Notes: generated by a model from the sequence alone, not told the origin. Positions 20,979 through 33,394 are shown, numbered from the stretch's first letter. The stretch: 53,260 nt of DNA from JABABV01 sp965222855 (GCA_965222855.1 CBDCUL010000009.1:1-53260), one strand, 5' to 3'. A program made the numbers and translations.

Positions 20979-21003
20979 ATTTTTAAGAAAGATGGAAAAA
21001 AGA

Positions 21004-22812
21004 ATGAATAAATGAATTTTATCATTATCGCCTTTGCCGTTGTTAGGACTTGGATTAATGACGATAGGCGGAAATATTAATCACAAACAAATGACGACAA
21101 AAGCCCAATTTATCAAATCAAACACTTTATTTAATAAAAATAGATATCACGAAATGAATTATGATACTTATCTAAATGATTTTAACAATGATAATTCCAA
21201 AAGTCTAACTTCTAATCACACTGCACATCAATTAGGACATGGTTATGATCGTGCTGATGATACAGAAGGACTTCCAGTATTTAATAATAATGTGAAAGTA
21301 AGAATGTATTTGCAAACTAGTGATTTATCTATTAAAGTTAATAATGATCCTAAATCTTTATACAAAGATTTAGGACTAGATTATAATATGCGCTTTGCTA
21401 ATGAGGATAGTATTGGCTCTGATTACTTAAATACTATTGGTAATAATAGTTCTAAACAATTAAATTTCGTTTTTCATGTTAGTTATTTAGTGGATGAAGA
21501 ATTAGTATTTCCTAATAAAGATATGTATACTAGTATGGCTTTAGCGGCAACATATAATAAAGCAATGTTTTTTAGTAATTATAAAGATAAATATATTGCT
21601 CATTTAATGAGTGCTAGATCAATATTTTTTAATTTAGAAATGACATCTTCAGATATTCATAACTATCAAGAGATTGCTAAAAAAGTTCAATCATCACAAA
21701 ACTTTTCTGATATTGCAAAATCTATTAATTATGCTAAATCAGAAAACAACAACACTTTCAATACGGACATAGTAGGATCTAGTACTTATCCTTTTAATGG
21801 TGATAGTACCGATGATGTTTTACCGCATAATTTAAGTCAAGTTTTACAAAATGGGAATGCTACGCAAGTAAAAGATGTATTTGCTAAACTTAAATCGAAT
21901 TCATTTAATTTTCTAACAGATTTTGCAAAAGATAGTCAAGGATTGCCTGTTGAACCACTTAATTGAGTTGCTCAAGGAATTTCTAAAAATGATTTAGGAG
22001 ATTATTCTAATTTAGCTGGTCTTTTTAAACCAGGCACTTTAATCACTAATCCACATGAAAAATTTATTAAAGATTTTCCAAAATTAAATAAATATTATGA
22101 TGAAAAAACCAACATTAAGCAAGATATTAATAATATTAAACATTATACAGATCGACATCCTTCAAGTAACAGTATTTTAATTATGGATGCTGTGGCAGAT
22201 ATGAATAATACTTATAGTGAAATGAGTTGATTATTCATGCCAGGAAATTCTGATTTCAACAATATGCTTATAACTTATAATGATTCAGCATTTCTAAGAG
22301 ATCTAAAAAATACTGAACAACTACTAAATATTGATGGTAATTTTACTATTATTAAAAAAATTGATTTTATGTTGCATTTTAAATTTCATATTGAATCTCA
22401 AACATTAGCTCCAAATGGAAATAATTTTAATTTCACTAAAAATTTAAATCACTTTAATAATTTTAATTTTTTCAGAAATGGTAATTTTAAAACGCAATAT
22501 AAAACACTTAATAGCAATATTAACTTAGATATTTCAACAATCACATTTAATAAAGGTTTAATTAATTTTAAAACATTAAGTTATCAAAATATTGCTAATC
22601 AAAAACTAGCTAATAACTTTTCGATGACAGCAAATTCTATCAATATGTCTTGAATAAAAATTTCTGGTACATATAGATCATCCGTTATATATTTTAATCA
22701 ATTTAATACTAAAAGTGGTTATATGCCATTAAACATATCGGCTAAAGGCTACTTTCAAGTAAATGCTTATTCATCAACTAATCCAGATGTTTTATTTTAT
22801 GAGGTTATATAA
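21004..22812 (+). CDS. large secreted protein, array copy 2
   Basis: A 602-residue paralog (MNKWILSLSPLPLLGLGLMT signal region). The motif region reads HQLGHGYDRADD: both His residues of an HExxH are kept but the catalytic Glu is Gln. The middle section (a phrase like YLVDEELVFPNKDMYTSMAL) is nearly the same in copy 3 and diverged in copy 1. It has its own promoter and leader. The ribosome site is weak (GAAAGATGG). Confidence 0.7.
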
Positions 22813-23038
22813 AATAAATACAATATATTATTTTCAATACAAATTAATTTATTTTTTTATAGTGTTTATCATTTTTAAACAGACCTTTTAATTTTTGTAA
22901 AATAGTGTTATAATGATTCTTGTCTTAAAAACCTTTATATAAAAGAAAAAAATAATTTAAACTGTATAGATTAAAACTAAAATAAATCAAACACAATTTA
23001 AAAATTATATCTAATTTTTAAAAAAGATGGAAAAAAGA

Positions 23039-24910
23039 ATGAATAAATGAATTTTATCATTATCACCCCTGCCACTGTTAGGACTCGGATTAATGACAGT
23101 AGGCGATAATGTTAATCACAATCATAAACAAATAACGACAAATACTCACTTTATCAAAGAAAACACTTTATTTAATAAAAATAAATATCATGAAATGAAT
23201 TATGATAGTTATCTAAATGATTTTAACAATGATAATTCTAAAAGTTTAACTTCTAATCATACTGCACATGAATTAGGACACGGTTATGATCGTGCTGATG
23301 ATATGGAAGGATTTTCAGTATTTAATAGTGGGGTTAAAGTAAAAATGATTCCTCAAAGTAGTACATTATCAATTCAAATTGATAATAATACTAAATCTTT
23401 ATACAAAAACTTAGGAATTAATGGAAATATGCGCTTTGGATTTAAGCGTTTTTCTGTTGGTGGCGCTGCTAAATATGTCCATAGTGTAACTAATAGTTCA
23501 CATCAATTAGATTTTATATTTCATTTAAGTTATTTAGTAGATGAAGAATTAATATTTCCTGATAAAGATATGTATACTAGTATGGCTTTAGCAGAAACTA
23601 ATAACAAAGCAATGTTTTTTAGTAATTATAGAGATAAATATATTGCTAATTTAATGACTGAAAGAGCCGTATTTTTTGATTTACAAATGACATCATCTAG
23701 TATAAAAGACAATGAAGCTATTTCTGGTAAAATTAAATTCGCCAACCATCTAGTTGATATTGCTGCAGGAATAAATTTTGCTAAGCAACAAAATAGTAAT
23801 AATTTAAAGATATCAATACAAGCTAGTACATATCCGTTTAATGGTGATAAAACAGATAATATCTTACCAGACAATGTAATTTCTACTTTAGCTAGTGGTG
23901 ATGCAACACAAGTAAATAATTTATTTGACCAAATAAAAACAAATTCTTATGCTTGAATCTATGATTTTTCTAAGGATGAAGATAAGATGCCTTCAAATCC
24001 TTTAAATTGATATCCTCAAGCAGTTTCCAAAAATAATCTAGGTAATTATAGTTCTTTACACGGTCTGTTTAAATCAGATACACCAATAGTTAATCCTAGT
24101 GAAAAATTAATTAAAGATTTTCCAGAATTAAATAAATATTATGATGAAAAAATAAATCTTAAAGAAGATATGAAAAATATAAACTTTAATTATATTGGTA
24201 GAAATTTACCTTCAGCAGTTAGTGATTATCTTTCAGATATGAGTGAAACTTACAATGCTATGAATATATTATTAACTCCAGGAAATACTGATTTTGATAA
24301 TGTTTTTATCAATCATAATGATCAAACTTTATTAGATGATCTAAAAAATACTGAACAACTATTAAGTATTGATGGCAACTTCTCAACTATTAAAGCATTG
24401 GATTTTACATTACATTTTCAAGTACATTTTCAAACTAAAACAAAGGATGTATCTATAAAAAATTTTAATTATCGCAGACATTACGACATTAATAAAGCGC
24501 TTAAATTTGACAACCTAGATAATACAGGAATACATACACAATATATATCAAATTTTAAAGATACTTCCATACAAGGAAAATTTTACCATGATAGTATTGA
24601 TATAAAGTCAATTAATTTTAAAAATGGTTTAATTAATTTTAAAAAATTAAGTTTTTACATATCTTGACCTATGAATCCTGAATTATGATATACTGGATAT
24701 TATGATACTATATCTACAAATAATGCTAATATATCTTGATTAAAAATATCTGATACATACAGATCGTCTGTTATAAATTTTTATGATTGTCACAATACTT
24801 ACTTAAGTATGGCTAATATGATACCATTAGATATATCTGCTAAATGTTATTTTTATGTTAATATTAACGTATTAAATAATCCTGATGTTTTATTTTATGA
24901 AACTGTATAA
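23039..24910 (+). CDS. large secreted protein, array copy 3, HELGH motif
   Basis: A 623-residue paralog starting MNKWILSLSPLPLLGLGLMT. Near residue 80 it carries HELGHGYDRADD, a full HExxH with a following Asp pair, the layout of several zincin metallopeptidases (for example lethal-factor-type HExGHxxD). The Glu or His needed as third ligand is not assigned. The motif sits close to the mature N terminus, and the family is otherwise unknown, so peptidase activity is a hypothesis. A terminator hairpin follows at 24952-24992. Confidence 0.7.
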
Positions 24911-24951
24911 AATATATAATATTTTTTCTTATAAATAGATAAACTTTATAT

Positions 24952-24992
24952 AAAAAATAAATAACTTTAATTAGTTATTTATTTTTTATATT
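24952..24992 (+). terminator. intrinsic terminator
   Basis: AAATAAATAACT / AGTTATTTATTTT stem with T-rich tail after the array. Confidence 0.6.
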
Positions 24993-25061
24993 ATAATATT
25001 ATTTTTTCTTTTTCTATGTTATCATGATAGTATCTTTTAAATATAAAAAAGGAATTTTAGA

Positions 25062-25784
25062 ATGAAATTAAATAACATATATAATATTGATTGTTTTGAA
25101 TTATTAAAAAATCTTCCAAACAATAGTATAGATTTAATAATTACTGATCCACCATATTTAATTAGTAAAAAAACTGGCTTCCATAGTTGTGATAAAGGTG
25201 TGCAACGCTTTTCTGTATCGATGGAATTTGGTGAATGGGATATCGCTTTTGATAATTTTGATTTATTACTAAAAGAATTATATCGGGTTTTAAAATTACA
25301 TGGAACATTAATTATTTTTTTTGATATTTGAAAAATAACTTTATTAAAAAATTGAATGACTGATGCTAAATTTAAACAAATTCGTTTTTTAGAATGAATC
25401 AAAACAAACCCAGTACCTTTAAATAGTCGTGTTAATTATTTAACTAATTCTCGCGAAATAGCGTTAACTGGAACCAAAGTTTCAAAACCAACTTTTAATT
25501 CTAAATATGATAATGGAATTTATAAATTTCCAATTGCCCATGTTAAAGGTAGGATACACCCAACACAAAAACCAGTAAAATTAATGGAAGAATTAATTGT
25601 AAAACATAGTAACAAACATGATGTTGTTCTAGATTGTTTTATGGGTAGTGGGACAACAGCAATCGCGGCGATCAACCAAAATCGCCAATATATAGGGAGT
25701 GAAATTAATAAAGAATATTTCGACCATTCTTTACAAAGGATTGAACAAAGTGGATGGAAAAAAATTAGTAGAACTACTAAATAA
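25062..25784 (+). CDS. DNA N6-adenine methyltransferase (beta class)
   Basis: A 240-residue enzyme with catalytic motif IV DPPYLI near residue 37 and the AdoMet-binding motif I LDCFMGSGTT near residue 189. The order motif IV before motif I defines the beta class. KPVKLMEEL is the usual motif X. It uses both TGG and TGA for Trp, unlike its neighbours, which suggests recent arrival. It overlaps the restriction gene by 35 nt, so the two form one R-M operon and the methyltransferase protects the host site. The recognition sequence cannot be read. Confidence 0.9.
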
Positions 25785-26371
25785 ATCTCGATCAAAACCA
25801 TATCAAGATTTTTTAAAAACATTTAATACCAGAATTAATAATTCTGGTATTAGTGATATCATATTTTATGATGAATGAAAATCAATACCTTCATTAGCTA
25901 CTAATAACGGTTTAAGTTGAACTAGAAAAAGTGGCATATTAGCAAAACAATTTATTATTAATAAATATAAAAACGGGTCAAGAATTACTAAAATAAAACT
26001 AACAGGATTTAATAATTCAGAAACATATTTAAAAAAAATCAATACCTAATAAAATATATAAAATTATCAGTTCTCAGCGTTGTGTAGTTACTGGCAGTAA
26101 AAGAAATATTGAAGTAGATCATAAAGTTGGGCGAGTTGACAAATTTCAAGGTAATAGCATCGAATACTTTCAAGCTATGACGAAAACTATTAATAATATT
26201 AAAAGAGAAATATGTAAAAAGTGTGCTATCACTAATAAACGTTTTGATGCTAAAATATTGGGTTATTCCAAAAGTGTAGTTTCAGGTAATTTGGATTATA
26301 AGAATACTTGTAAAGGTTGTTATTGATATGATCCACAAGAGTTTAATAAAAAAATATCAACTAAAAAATAA
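25750..26371 (+). pseudogene. type II restriction endonuclease, HNH, frameshifted at A8
   Basis: The frame opens with GTG (25750) or TTG (25741) inside the methyltransferase gene and runs to an A8 tract at 26031-26038, where it meets TAA. With one A fewer it continues to 26371 and encodes an HNH domain (RCVVTGSKRNIEVDHKVGR) with two CxxC pairs (CKKCAITNKR; CKGCYWYDPQEF), giving about 206 residues. The continuation is well conserved in type, so this is one enzyme, off in this sequence. Slippage at the tract, or a sequencing error, would switch it back. Its partner methyltransferase is intact. Confidence 0.75.
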
Positions 26372-26406
26372 ATAAAAAGATACTTTAATAAAGTATCTTT
26401 TTATTT
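26371..26406. terminator. bidirectional terminator
   Basis: AAAAAGATACTTTA / TAAAGTATCTTTTT stem between the restriction gene and the opposing operon. Confidence 0.8.
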
Positions 26407-26422
26407 ATTTTTTAATATTAAA

Positions 26423-26710
26423 TTATTTTTGTTCCTCAAATCCTGGATCTCCTTTACTTATTATATTAGTGTTGAAATTAATAATTTTTATATCAGATTC
26501 CAATACTTTTTTTTGTATTATTTTAAACAAATCTTTAACTGCTTTTATCTCATTAGATTTTTCAGTATTTTTATCATAATTCTCGTCAGAATCAAATTCT
26601 AAATTATTTTTGGATAAATTTATAATTAATTCTTCTAAAATATTATTATCCATTTTACCTTGTTTTGTTTGTAATATAATTTTTTCTATTTCTTTATTAG
26701 TCAACATCAT
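26423..26710 (-). CDS. small acidic protein at end of TrlF-like operon
   Basis: A 95-residue helical, charged protein (MMLTNKEIEKIILQTKQG start; C-terminal GDPGFEEQK). Its start overlaps the end of the PHP-ATPase gene by 14 nt, so translation is coupled. A GGGGG run lies just before the ATG. No family recognised. It may be the accessory subunit of the decayed defence ATPase. Confidence 0.55.
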   Translation of the reverse strand: MMLTNKEIEKIILQTKQGKMDNNILEELIINLSKNNLEFDSDENYDKNTEKSNEIKAVKDLFKIIQKKVLESDIKIINFNTNIISKGDPGFEEQK

Positions 26711-29341
26711 ATCCCCCAAATATATCAAATCTATTTTTCAAGAATGATTTATCCCCATCTAATATTTCATATATTTCTTTTTTATCTATTTTATTAACTT
26801 TAATTGATGTATATGTGAATTTTGGATCTAATTTAATATCTCCCTTATAATTAGCTAATATTATTGATTGCGGATCACTATTTATAGCTAACATAGGATT
26901 ATTTGTAACCATAATGATTTGTTTATGAAATCCTCATTGTTTTAATTGTGTTATAATAATAGAATTTATAGTTTTATTATCTATATCATTTTCTGGTTGA
27001 TCCATTATTATAATGTTTTTATCAACAATTTTAAAGACTTCTTTTAAAAACTTTTCTTGTCTTTGCCCTGCAGAATATTTTTTCATAGGATATTTATCAT
27101 CACCTATGTAAATAAATTTTTTCTTCTTTTATCTTATCTTCTATCAACCAACTTTTAAAACTAATGCGAAGCTCTTGTTTAGATTTAGTTAGAAAATTAT
27201 TATCAACATCTATTGAGCTCAATTCTTTTCAAGTGAGATCTACAGTTTTATAAATATTTTATTAAAAAATCTGATAATAAATCATTACCTTTTATATTAA
27301 TAAATAATTTTTGCTTTTATTATATGATTATATTTTTTATCTCCCATTTCATTATCTACGATCTTTTCATGGCAATTGTTAGAAACTTTATTTTGTATAT
27401 GTTTAATTTTAGTTTGTAAGTCAAATTTATATTTTTCTAATATTTTATATTCTTTTATAAATTTATTTATTAAATCACCATACTTAACTTTGGAAAAATT
27501 AGAGTTTGATTTTTTAGATTCATCCTCTTTGATTTTATCAATTATTTTTATAAATTTTTTAATATTATCATCTTTTTTGTATTTAGATTTTTTTAAATAT
27601 AATTGTATTTTAGATTTTATATTCATAATTTCTGTTTTAAATCATTTAGTGTTTTTGTTATTTATATTTTCTAAAAATTGTTCAATTGTTTTTAAATCAA
27701 AATTCAATTTATCTATAATTTCATCATTTTGTATTTTAATAATTCTTTGTTTCAGTATGTTTAAAATATCATTTCTTATTTGGCTATTATTATTTTATTT
27801 TTTTGATTTTGTATGCTTTCTTTGACCAAATTTATAAACATTATTTTTAATTCCAAGATTTTTTCTTGAATTATTTTAATAAGTTTAAAAGTATCATTAA
27901 ATATTTTGAATATTGTATTTTGAAATTTTTTAGATTCCTCTTTAATAACATCTACACCATAATCAATATTTTTTTTTATATAAATTAGATAAACTATTTT
28001 GATCATAAACATTTATATCTTCTATAGAATATTCAGATTCTTTGAAATTAATTTTAAAGTTTTCAGTATATCTTTTATTTATATAATCATTTTTATTGGC
28101 TTCTTTATCATATTTACCTATTTCTTTTTGTATGTAATATTTTATAGAATTATATAAATAGCTTTTTCCGCCACCTCTTCGACCTACTATTACATTCAAA
28201 CCTTTATCTAAAAAAATAGTTTCCCCATTTATAACTATTGATGTAATGTAATTAGATATAGTTTGCGATTCAAGTTCATCTTTATTTATAATCGGTTGAA
28301 CTCTGTGATTATATTCTGCAATTTTTTTAAGCCCATTAAAATTATTTTCAGCATAATAAAGTGGTACTTTTTTAAATTGATGATAAAAGCAAGCATTAGG
28401 AATACAAGGATCATTCATCTTAGTATCATCGTTTTTTATACATTTTATCATTTTTGCATCTGTGCCATATACAGTATTAAAAGGTTTATCATTTTGTTCT
28501 TTTGATGATTTTATTTGTTTTTTTATTTCTTTAATGTGTTTAATCAAGTATTGTTTACCTTCAAATAGTTCAAAAAAATTAATATATTCTAAGTATTTCT
28601 TTTGATCTACTTTTTCAACTGATGACAAATGAGAGGATGATTTACTTCAATGTACACTAGTTATAAATTTTATATTTTCATCAGACAACTTATTTGCCAA
28701 TTGAAAAAAGTATTTATCAATTTCTAAACGTTTATCCTTGCTATCTCACATTTTTTTTATTATATATCATTAATTATATCTAATTGTGTATAATTTAATT
28801 GATCGTCAAATAAAAATATAATATCCAAGTATTGTTTATAAAAATTATATAATATTTCAATTTTCTCCTTTTTTAAAGAATTATTATATTTGGCTATTTT
28901 TTCATTTTTTTTATATATATTTTTTTCAGTTCTACTTTTTAATAACGCAAAATATTCGTCTGATAATTGTTTCATATTTTTTTCAATATCTTTTTTATTT
29001 TTTCATAATAAAAACCTAATTCAACACCAGGACCAATATTTATATTTAGTGAATCTTTCTTAATACATTCCTTGTATTTTCTTTATAGCTTCAATAGATA
29101 TCTGCCTATGATCAGTTATATATATTAAATACCCTATATCACTTTCTTGTTCCGCATATTCTTTATTTTCATCTAAGAAAATTTTAAGAATTTTTGGAAT
29201 ATCATTTAACTCCTTTTGTCTTGTATTATCTTTATCTTGATAAGTATGATGATGTAAATCAAATTTTACTCATTTTTTCTCTGGTATTTCTTCTGTTATT
29301 TTACTATTGTCTATTCAATTATCTGTCTTATGTGTTGTCAT
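26697..29341 (-). pseudogene. TrlF-like PHP-domain ABC ATPase, multiply frameshifted
   Basis: Pieces in different frames rebuild one protein of about 870 residues. N-terminal PHP-like part: VKFDLHHHTYQD, YITDHRQIS and INIGPGVELGF. ATPase: Walker A VGRRGGGKS (near 28,170), long coiled coils, signature KYSAGQRQ and Walker B/D-loop IIIMDQPENDID (near 27,000), ending MVTNNPMLAIN. This is the layout of the TrlF family, linked to anti-phage defence. Breaks fall near 29,070, 28,760, 27,970 (A9), 27,780, 27,300, 27,255 and 27,118. The start follows AAGGAG. Seven frameshifts mean it is non-functional as written. Confidence 0.75.
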
Positions 29342-29384
29342 TTACAATACTCCTTGTTCAATTTAAATTATTATATAACTTGCA

Positions 29385-29978
29385 TTATCATGCATATTTT
29401 TGACGTCTAATTACTGCAATTGGAACTCAAAACATATTTGCTAAAAATTTGTTAGTAACATCAATATTTTTTCTTTTATGTTTTTTAAAGTAATTCTCAA
29501 TATTATCAATAATGTATTTAGGAGCTAATAAGTTATCAGCAAATTTTCTAATTAAATTATCATTAGCATTATTTATATTAGTTCAATTTATAGCGGTTTC
29601 AGGGTTCAATACTTCTGAAAGTTTTTTAGAATTATTAAATCGGATACTATTAATTTGTTGTGCTAAATAAACTTTACCTAAAGCATAAGCTAAATAGTAT
29701 ATACGATCTGAATAATTTGTATTTTGATTAAGGATAATATATGTTTTATGATCTTTAGTTTTAATAAAGTTATTATCATTTTGGTGATTTTTTAATTCTA
29801 TGTCTTCTCCAAAATCAAACATTCTAATTCTAATATGATCTTTATGTAAATATGTTTAAATAATTTTAAATGGTAAAATTATTTTTCTTTACGATTTATC
29901 TATTAATCATTTTACTTTATCAGGTAAAAATTGATTCATATACTCTTCTTCGAATTGGGTTAATTTTATAGTATTCAT
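29385..29978 (-). pseudogene. ImmA/IrrE-like protein, two nonsense codons, degenerate metal site
   Basis: From ATG 29978 (AAGGAG upstream) the frame is interrupted by TAA at 29889-29891 and 29856-29858 but continues in the same frame to 29385. The C-terminal part has the ImmA/IrrE landmarks YYLAYALGKVYLAQQ and RKFADNLLAPKYIID. In active members the first reads HExGH; here it is AYALG, so the metallopeptidase is inactive. The remaining open part from ATG 29822 would give 145 residues. It is first in an operon with the TrlF-like gene, 43 nt away. Confidence 0.6.
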
Positions 29979-30037
29979 ATATAGATCTCCTTATAGTTAT
30001 ATTTTATAATATAAGATAATATTTTTTAATTAATATA

Positions 30038-30096
30038 AATATATAATATTTTACGTATTTTGTCAATTAATTTCCTTTAATAAAAGGAAATTAATT
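30038..30096 (-). promoter_or_regulatory. promoter with palindromic operator, ImmA/TrlF operon
   Basis: On the minus strand TTGACA (plus 30061-30066) and TATATT (30038-30043) are 17 nt apart. A 14-bp inverted repeat (AATTAATTTCCTTT, 4-nt loop; 30065-30096) touches the -35 box. The same design with different arm sequence serves Panacea gene 3 (35986-36046). Confidence 0.55.
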
Positions 30097-30126
30097 AAAA
30101 TTATTATTAAAAATAATCTAAAAAGG

Positions 30127-30134
30127 TGTATAAT
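30127..30134 (+). promoter_or_regulatory. extended -10 promoter of lipoprotein pair
   Basis: TGTATAAT about 100 nt upstream of the first lipoprotein GTG. No good -35 box is visible, as is usual for extended -10 promoters. Confidence 0.5.
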
Positions 30135-30235
30135 CTATATTGTAATAAAAAACACCTATTTAATCGTGTTTTTAATACAATCACAATCAAAAAAACTGAA
30201 TTTAAAAAAAAGAAACGAAAGGTCGTCTCTCGCAA

Positions 30236-31784
30236 GTGAAAAAAAATTTTAAAAACAGCCTTATTTAGTAGTGCTGTTATTGCTTCGACAACAGTTGGAT
30301 TAACAACTGTTAGTTGCGGCGCAAAAACTCCAGATAGTCATTATAAAACACAGAAAGAATTAGAAGTTATTTTTAATAAATCAAATTTAACTACACCAAT
30401 AACTAAGGTGATTACACAAAGATTTGTTACTAAAGATGTAACAAAACCAGTCATTAGTGATACATCATTTAAAACTAGTCTAATTAGAGACACTGAAATT
30501 TATAATCCAGAAGTAAATATTTCTGGATCATTCGAATACAGCCCATCTCCTAAAAATAATATTACAAATATTTTTAGTTTAATCATATCATATGATGAAA
30601 AAAATAGTATTTATCAATCATCGTTCATTAACATTAATACAATTGCCAATAATAATATTGATCCAATACTTAATGGTCCAATGGCATGTTCTAAATGAAA
30701 TAATGCTGTGATGACCAAAATGAATTATCAAAAATTGAATGATTTTAAAGTTAGTCAAGTTAATCTAACAAACTTAGTGTCGTACAACGTAACTAAAGTT
30801 AAAGGCGATCGTATCATTAGTGCTTATTATAAAGGTACTTTAGTAAAATTTGGCAAGCAACAAGTTGTTTCAGTTGAAGTTGTTTATAATGCTACGAAAG
30901 GCACAGGCCAAGTTACACAAGCTTTTATGCCATTTGTAATTAATGGTGATAATGTTTATTACGCTGGTAATGGTAAAAAATTATTCAACTTATTATTTCC
31001 TGCTCTAAAAAAACAAGTTGAGAAAAATTGAACAGGTACTTTTTTCCGAGCTATTTATGACAAAAATTTAACTGTTAATATTACTAATAAAAATTCTTTA
31101 ACAGCAACAAATTTAACTGTTTCTGGTGATATGAATACATATACAAATGATGCTGATAGTAATACTAAAGGACAAATACCTGCGCATTTTGTTGCCAAGA
31201 TATCTTATGATTTTAGAACTTTAAAATATACAATGGATCCAAATAAAGATATTAAAATTACACCTAACGATAGAATGTTATTAGGTCATGATCAAGTTGT
31301 GGCAGCAGTGAAAGCACGGTTCAATAATACAACTGACACTTTAAATAGTTTTGAAGTCCAATCATTCGTTATTAAAACTGATACTCAACCTGCTTATGCT
31401 AATGTAGTTGGTTGACTAACAACTAATAAAAATATTTCAAAAATATTTTATATGGAAGTAATCTTAAAAGATAATACACCATGAGCTGAAGCTTATATTT
31501 CAATGGCAACTAACGCTCCCTTTGCAAATCTATCAACTAACGGAACACTTTATAAAAAAGTTTTACCAGCAGTAAAAAATATTAAAAATTTTGCTAAATT
31601 AACAATTACTAAAGCTGATAAAAGCATATTTACAGATAAAACATGATCTCCTTATAACTCAAAAACAACAATATATTTTAATGTCACACTCAAAGATGGA
31701 ACAGTCGTTAAATATAGCGCATCAGTACTTTATGAATTTGACTTTAATTTTTGACGTGTTTATACTCCAACAATAGTAAAATAA
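30236..31784 (+). pseudogene. lipoprotein copy 1, out of frame by one A at start
   Basis: The GTG at 30236 is followed by A8 (30239-30246), and its frame stops at once. The second copy has A7 and reads correctly. From codon 3 on, the frame is open for about 512 residues to 31784 with TGA as Trp: signal peptide TALFSSAVIASTTVGLTT, lipobox VSCG, then a beta-rich surface protein. No other start fits the good frame. The first 165 residues are almost identical to copy 2 and the rest diverged. Slippage in the A tract would turn the gene on. Function unknown. Confidence 0.65.
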
Positions 31785-31846
31785 TAACTTATTTTACAAA
31801 TCTATCTATCTATTTAAAAAAAGAAACGAAAGGTCGTCTCTCACAA

Positions 31847-33394
31847 GTGAAAAAAATTTTAAAAACAGCCTTATTTAGTAGTGCTGTTATCGCTTCTGTA
31901 ACAGTTGGATTAACAACTATTAGTTGCGGCACAAAAACGCCAGATAGTCATTATAAAACACAGAAAGAATTAGAAGTTATTTTTAATAAATCAAATTTAA
32001 CTACACCAATAACTAAGGTGATTACACAAAGATTTGTTACTAAAGATGTAACAAAACCAGTCATTAGTGATACATCATTTAAAACTAGTCTAATTAGAGA
32101 CACTGAAAGTTATAATCCAGAAGTAAATATTTCTGGATCATTCGAATACAGCCCATCTCCTAAAAATAATATTACAAATATTTTTAGTTTAATCATATCA
32201 TATGATGAAAAAAATAGTATTTATCAATCATCGTTCATTAACATTAATACAATTGCCAATAATAATAATATTGACCCAATACTTAATGGTCCAATGGCAT
32301 GTTCTAAATGAAATAATGCCGTTATGTTAAAAATCAATCAAAGCAAAATTGGTGATCTTAATGTAAGTAAAGTTAAGTTAACAAAACTAATATCTTGAAA
32401 TACAATCAAAAATACGAAAGGTGATCTCATCACTACTGGCTATTATAGAGGGACTTTAACGTATAAAAATAAAACACAGATTGTTTCTGCAGAAGTAGTT
32501 TATAACGCTACTAAAAAAACAGGCCAAGTTATACAAGCTATTATTCCGCTTCTAGTAGATCAAGGTAACGATTTTATCTTTGGTAGTGGAACAGTTTTAT
32601 TTCGTAAACTATCTAGTGCTCTAAAAGATTTAATTAGTAAAAATTGAACAAGTTCCTTTTATAGAGATTTGGATTGAAAAAGCATATCTCTTGTTGCGGC
32701 CCATCCAGACTCTGTAACATCAACAAAATTAATTGTTTCTGGAAATGTAAAGACATTACAAAAACATGGTAATGGAATACCAGTAGCTTCACCTTTTGTT
32801 GCAAATTTATCTTATGATTTTAGAACTTTAAAATATGCTCGGGACCCCAATAAAAATATTAAAATTATCCCTAATGATAAAATCTTATTAGGTCATAATC
32901 AAGTTGTAAACGTAGTGAAAGCACGCCTCATTAATAAAACTGACACTTTAAATAGTTTCCAAGTGCAATCATTTGTTGCTAAAACTGATACTCAACCAGC
33001 TTATGATAATGTAGTTGGTTGATTAACTACTCAGGGAAATATTAGTAAAATTTTTTATATGAAAGTAATTTTAAAAGATAAAAAACCGATAGCAGGGGAT
33101 TATAATTCAGTAGTGACTGATAATCCTTTTCGAGATTTATCAGCTAATGGTGAACTTTATAAACAAGTTTTAAAATTAGCAAGTACGCTTCCAAATTTTG
33201 CTAAATTCACAATTACTAGTGCTGATAAAAGTAAGTTTACCGATCCGACAGAATATCCTTATTGATCAAATACAAAAATATATTTAAATATCACTTTAAA
33301 AAATACGACAGTTGTAAAATATACAGCACAAGCTACGTATGAATTTGATAAAAAAATCTTTTATATTCAATATCCAACACCGGTAAAATCATAA
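31847..33394 (+). CDS. lipoprotein copy 2
   Basis: A 515-residue lipoprotein with a GTG start. A7 (31850-31856) keeps it in frame with signal peptide KILKTALFSSAVIASVTVGL and lipobox ISCG. The body contains repeated units, each with a phrase like FVTKD or FVAKTDTQP and then a FAKFTIT-type phrase. It shares almost identical DNA with copy 1 over the first 500 nt, a sign of recent duplication or gene conversion. Anchored on the cell surface. A bidirectional terminator follows at 33429-33469. Confidence 0.8.

Noticed and set aside
23626..23874. Minus-strand frame in array copy 3
   Set aside because: Antisense shadow of a conserved coding region.
27376..27825. Plus-strand 149-residue hydrophobic frame
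   Set aside because: Antisense of the Lys-rich coiled coil of the TrlF-like gene; Lys codons read backwards give Phe/Leu.
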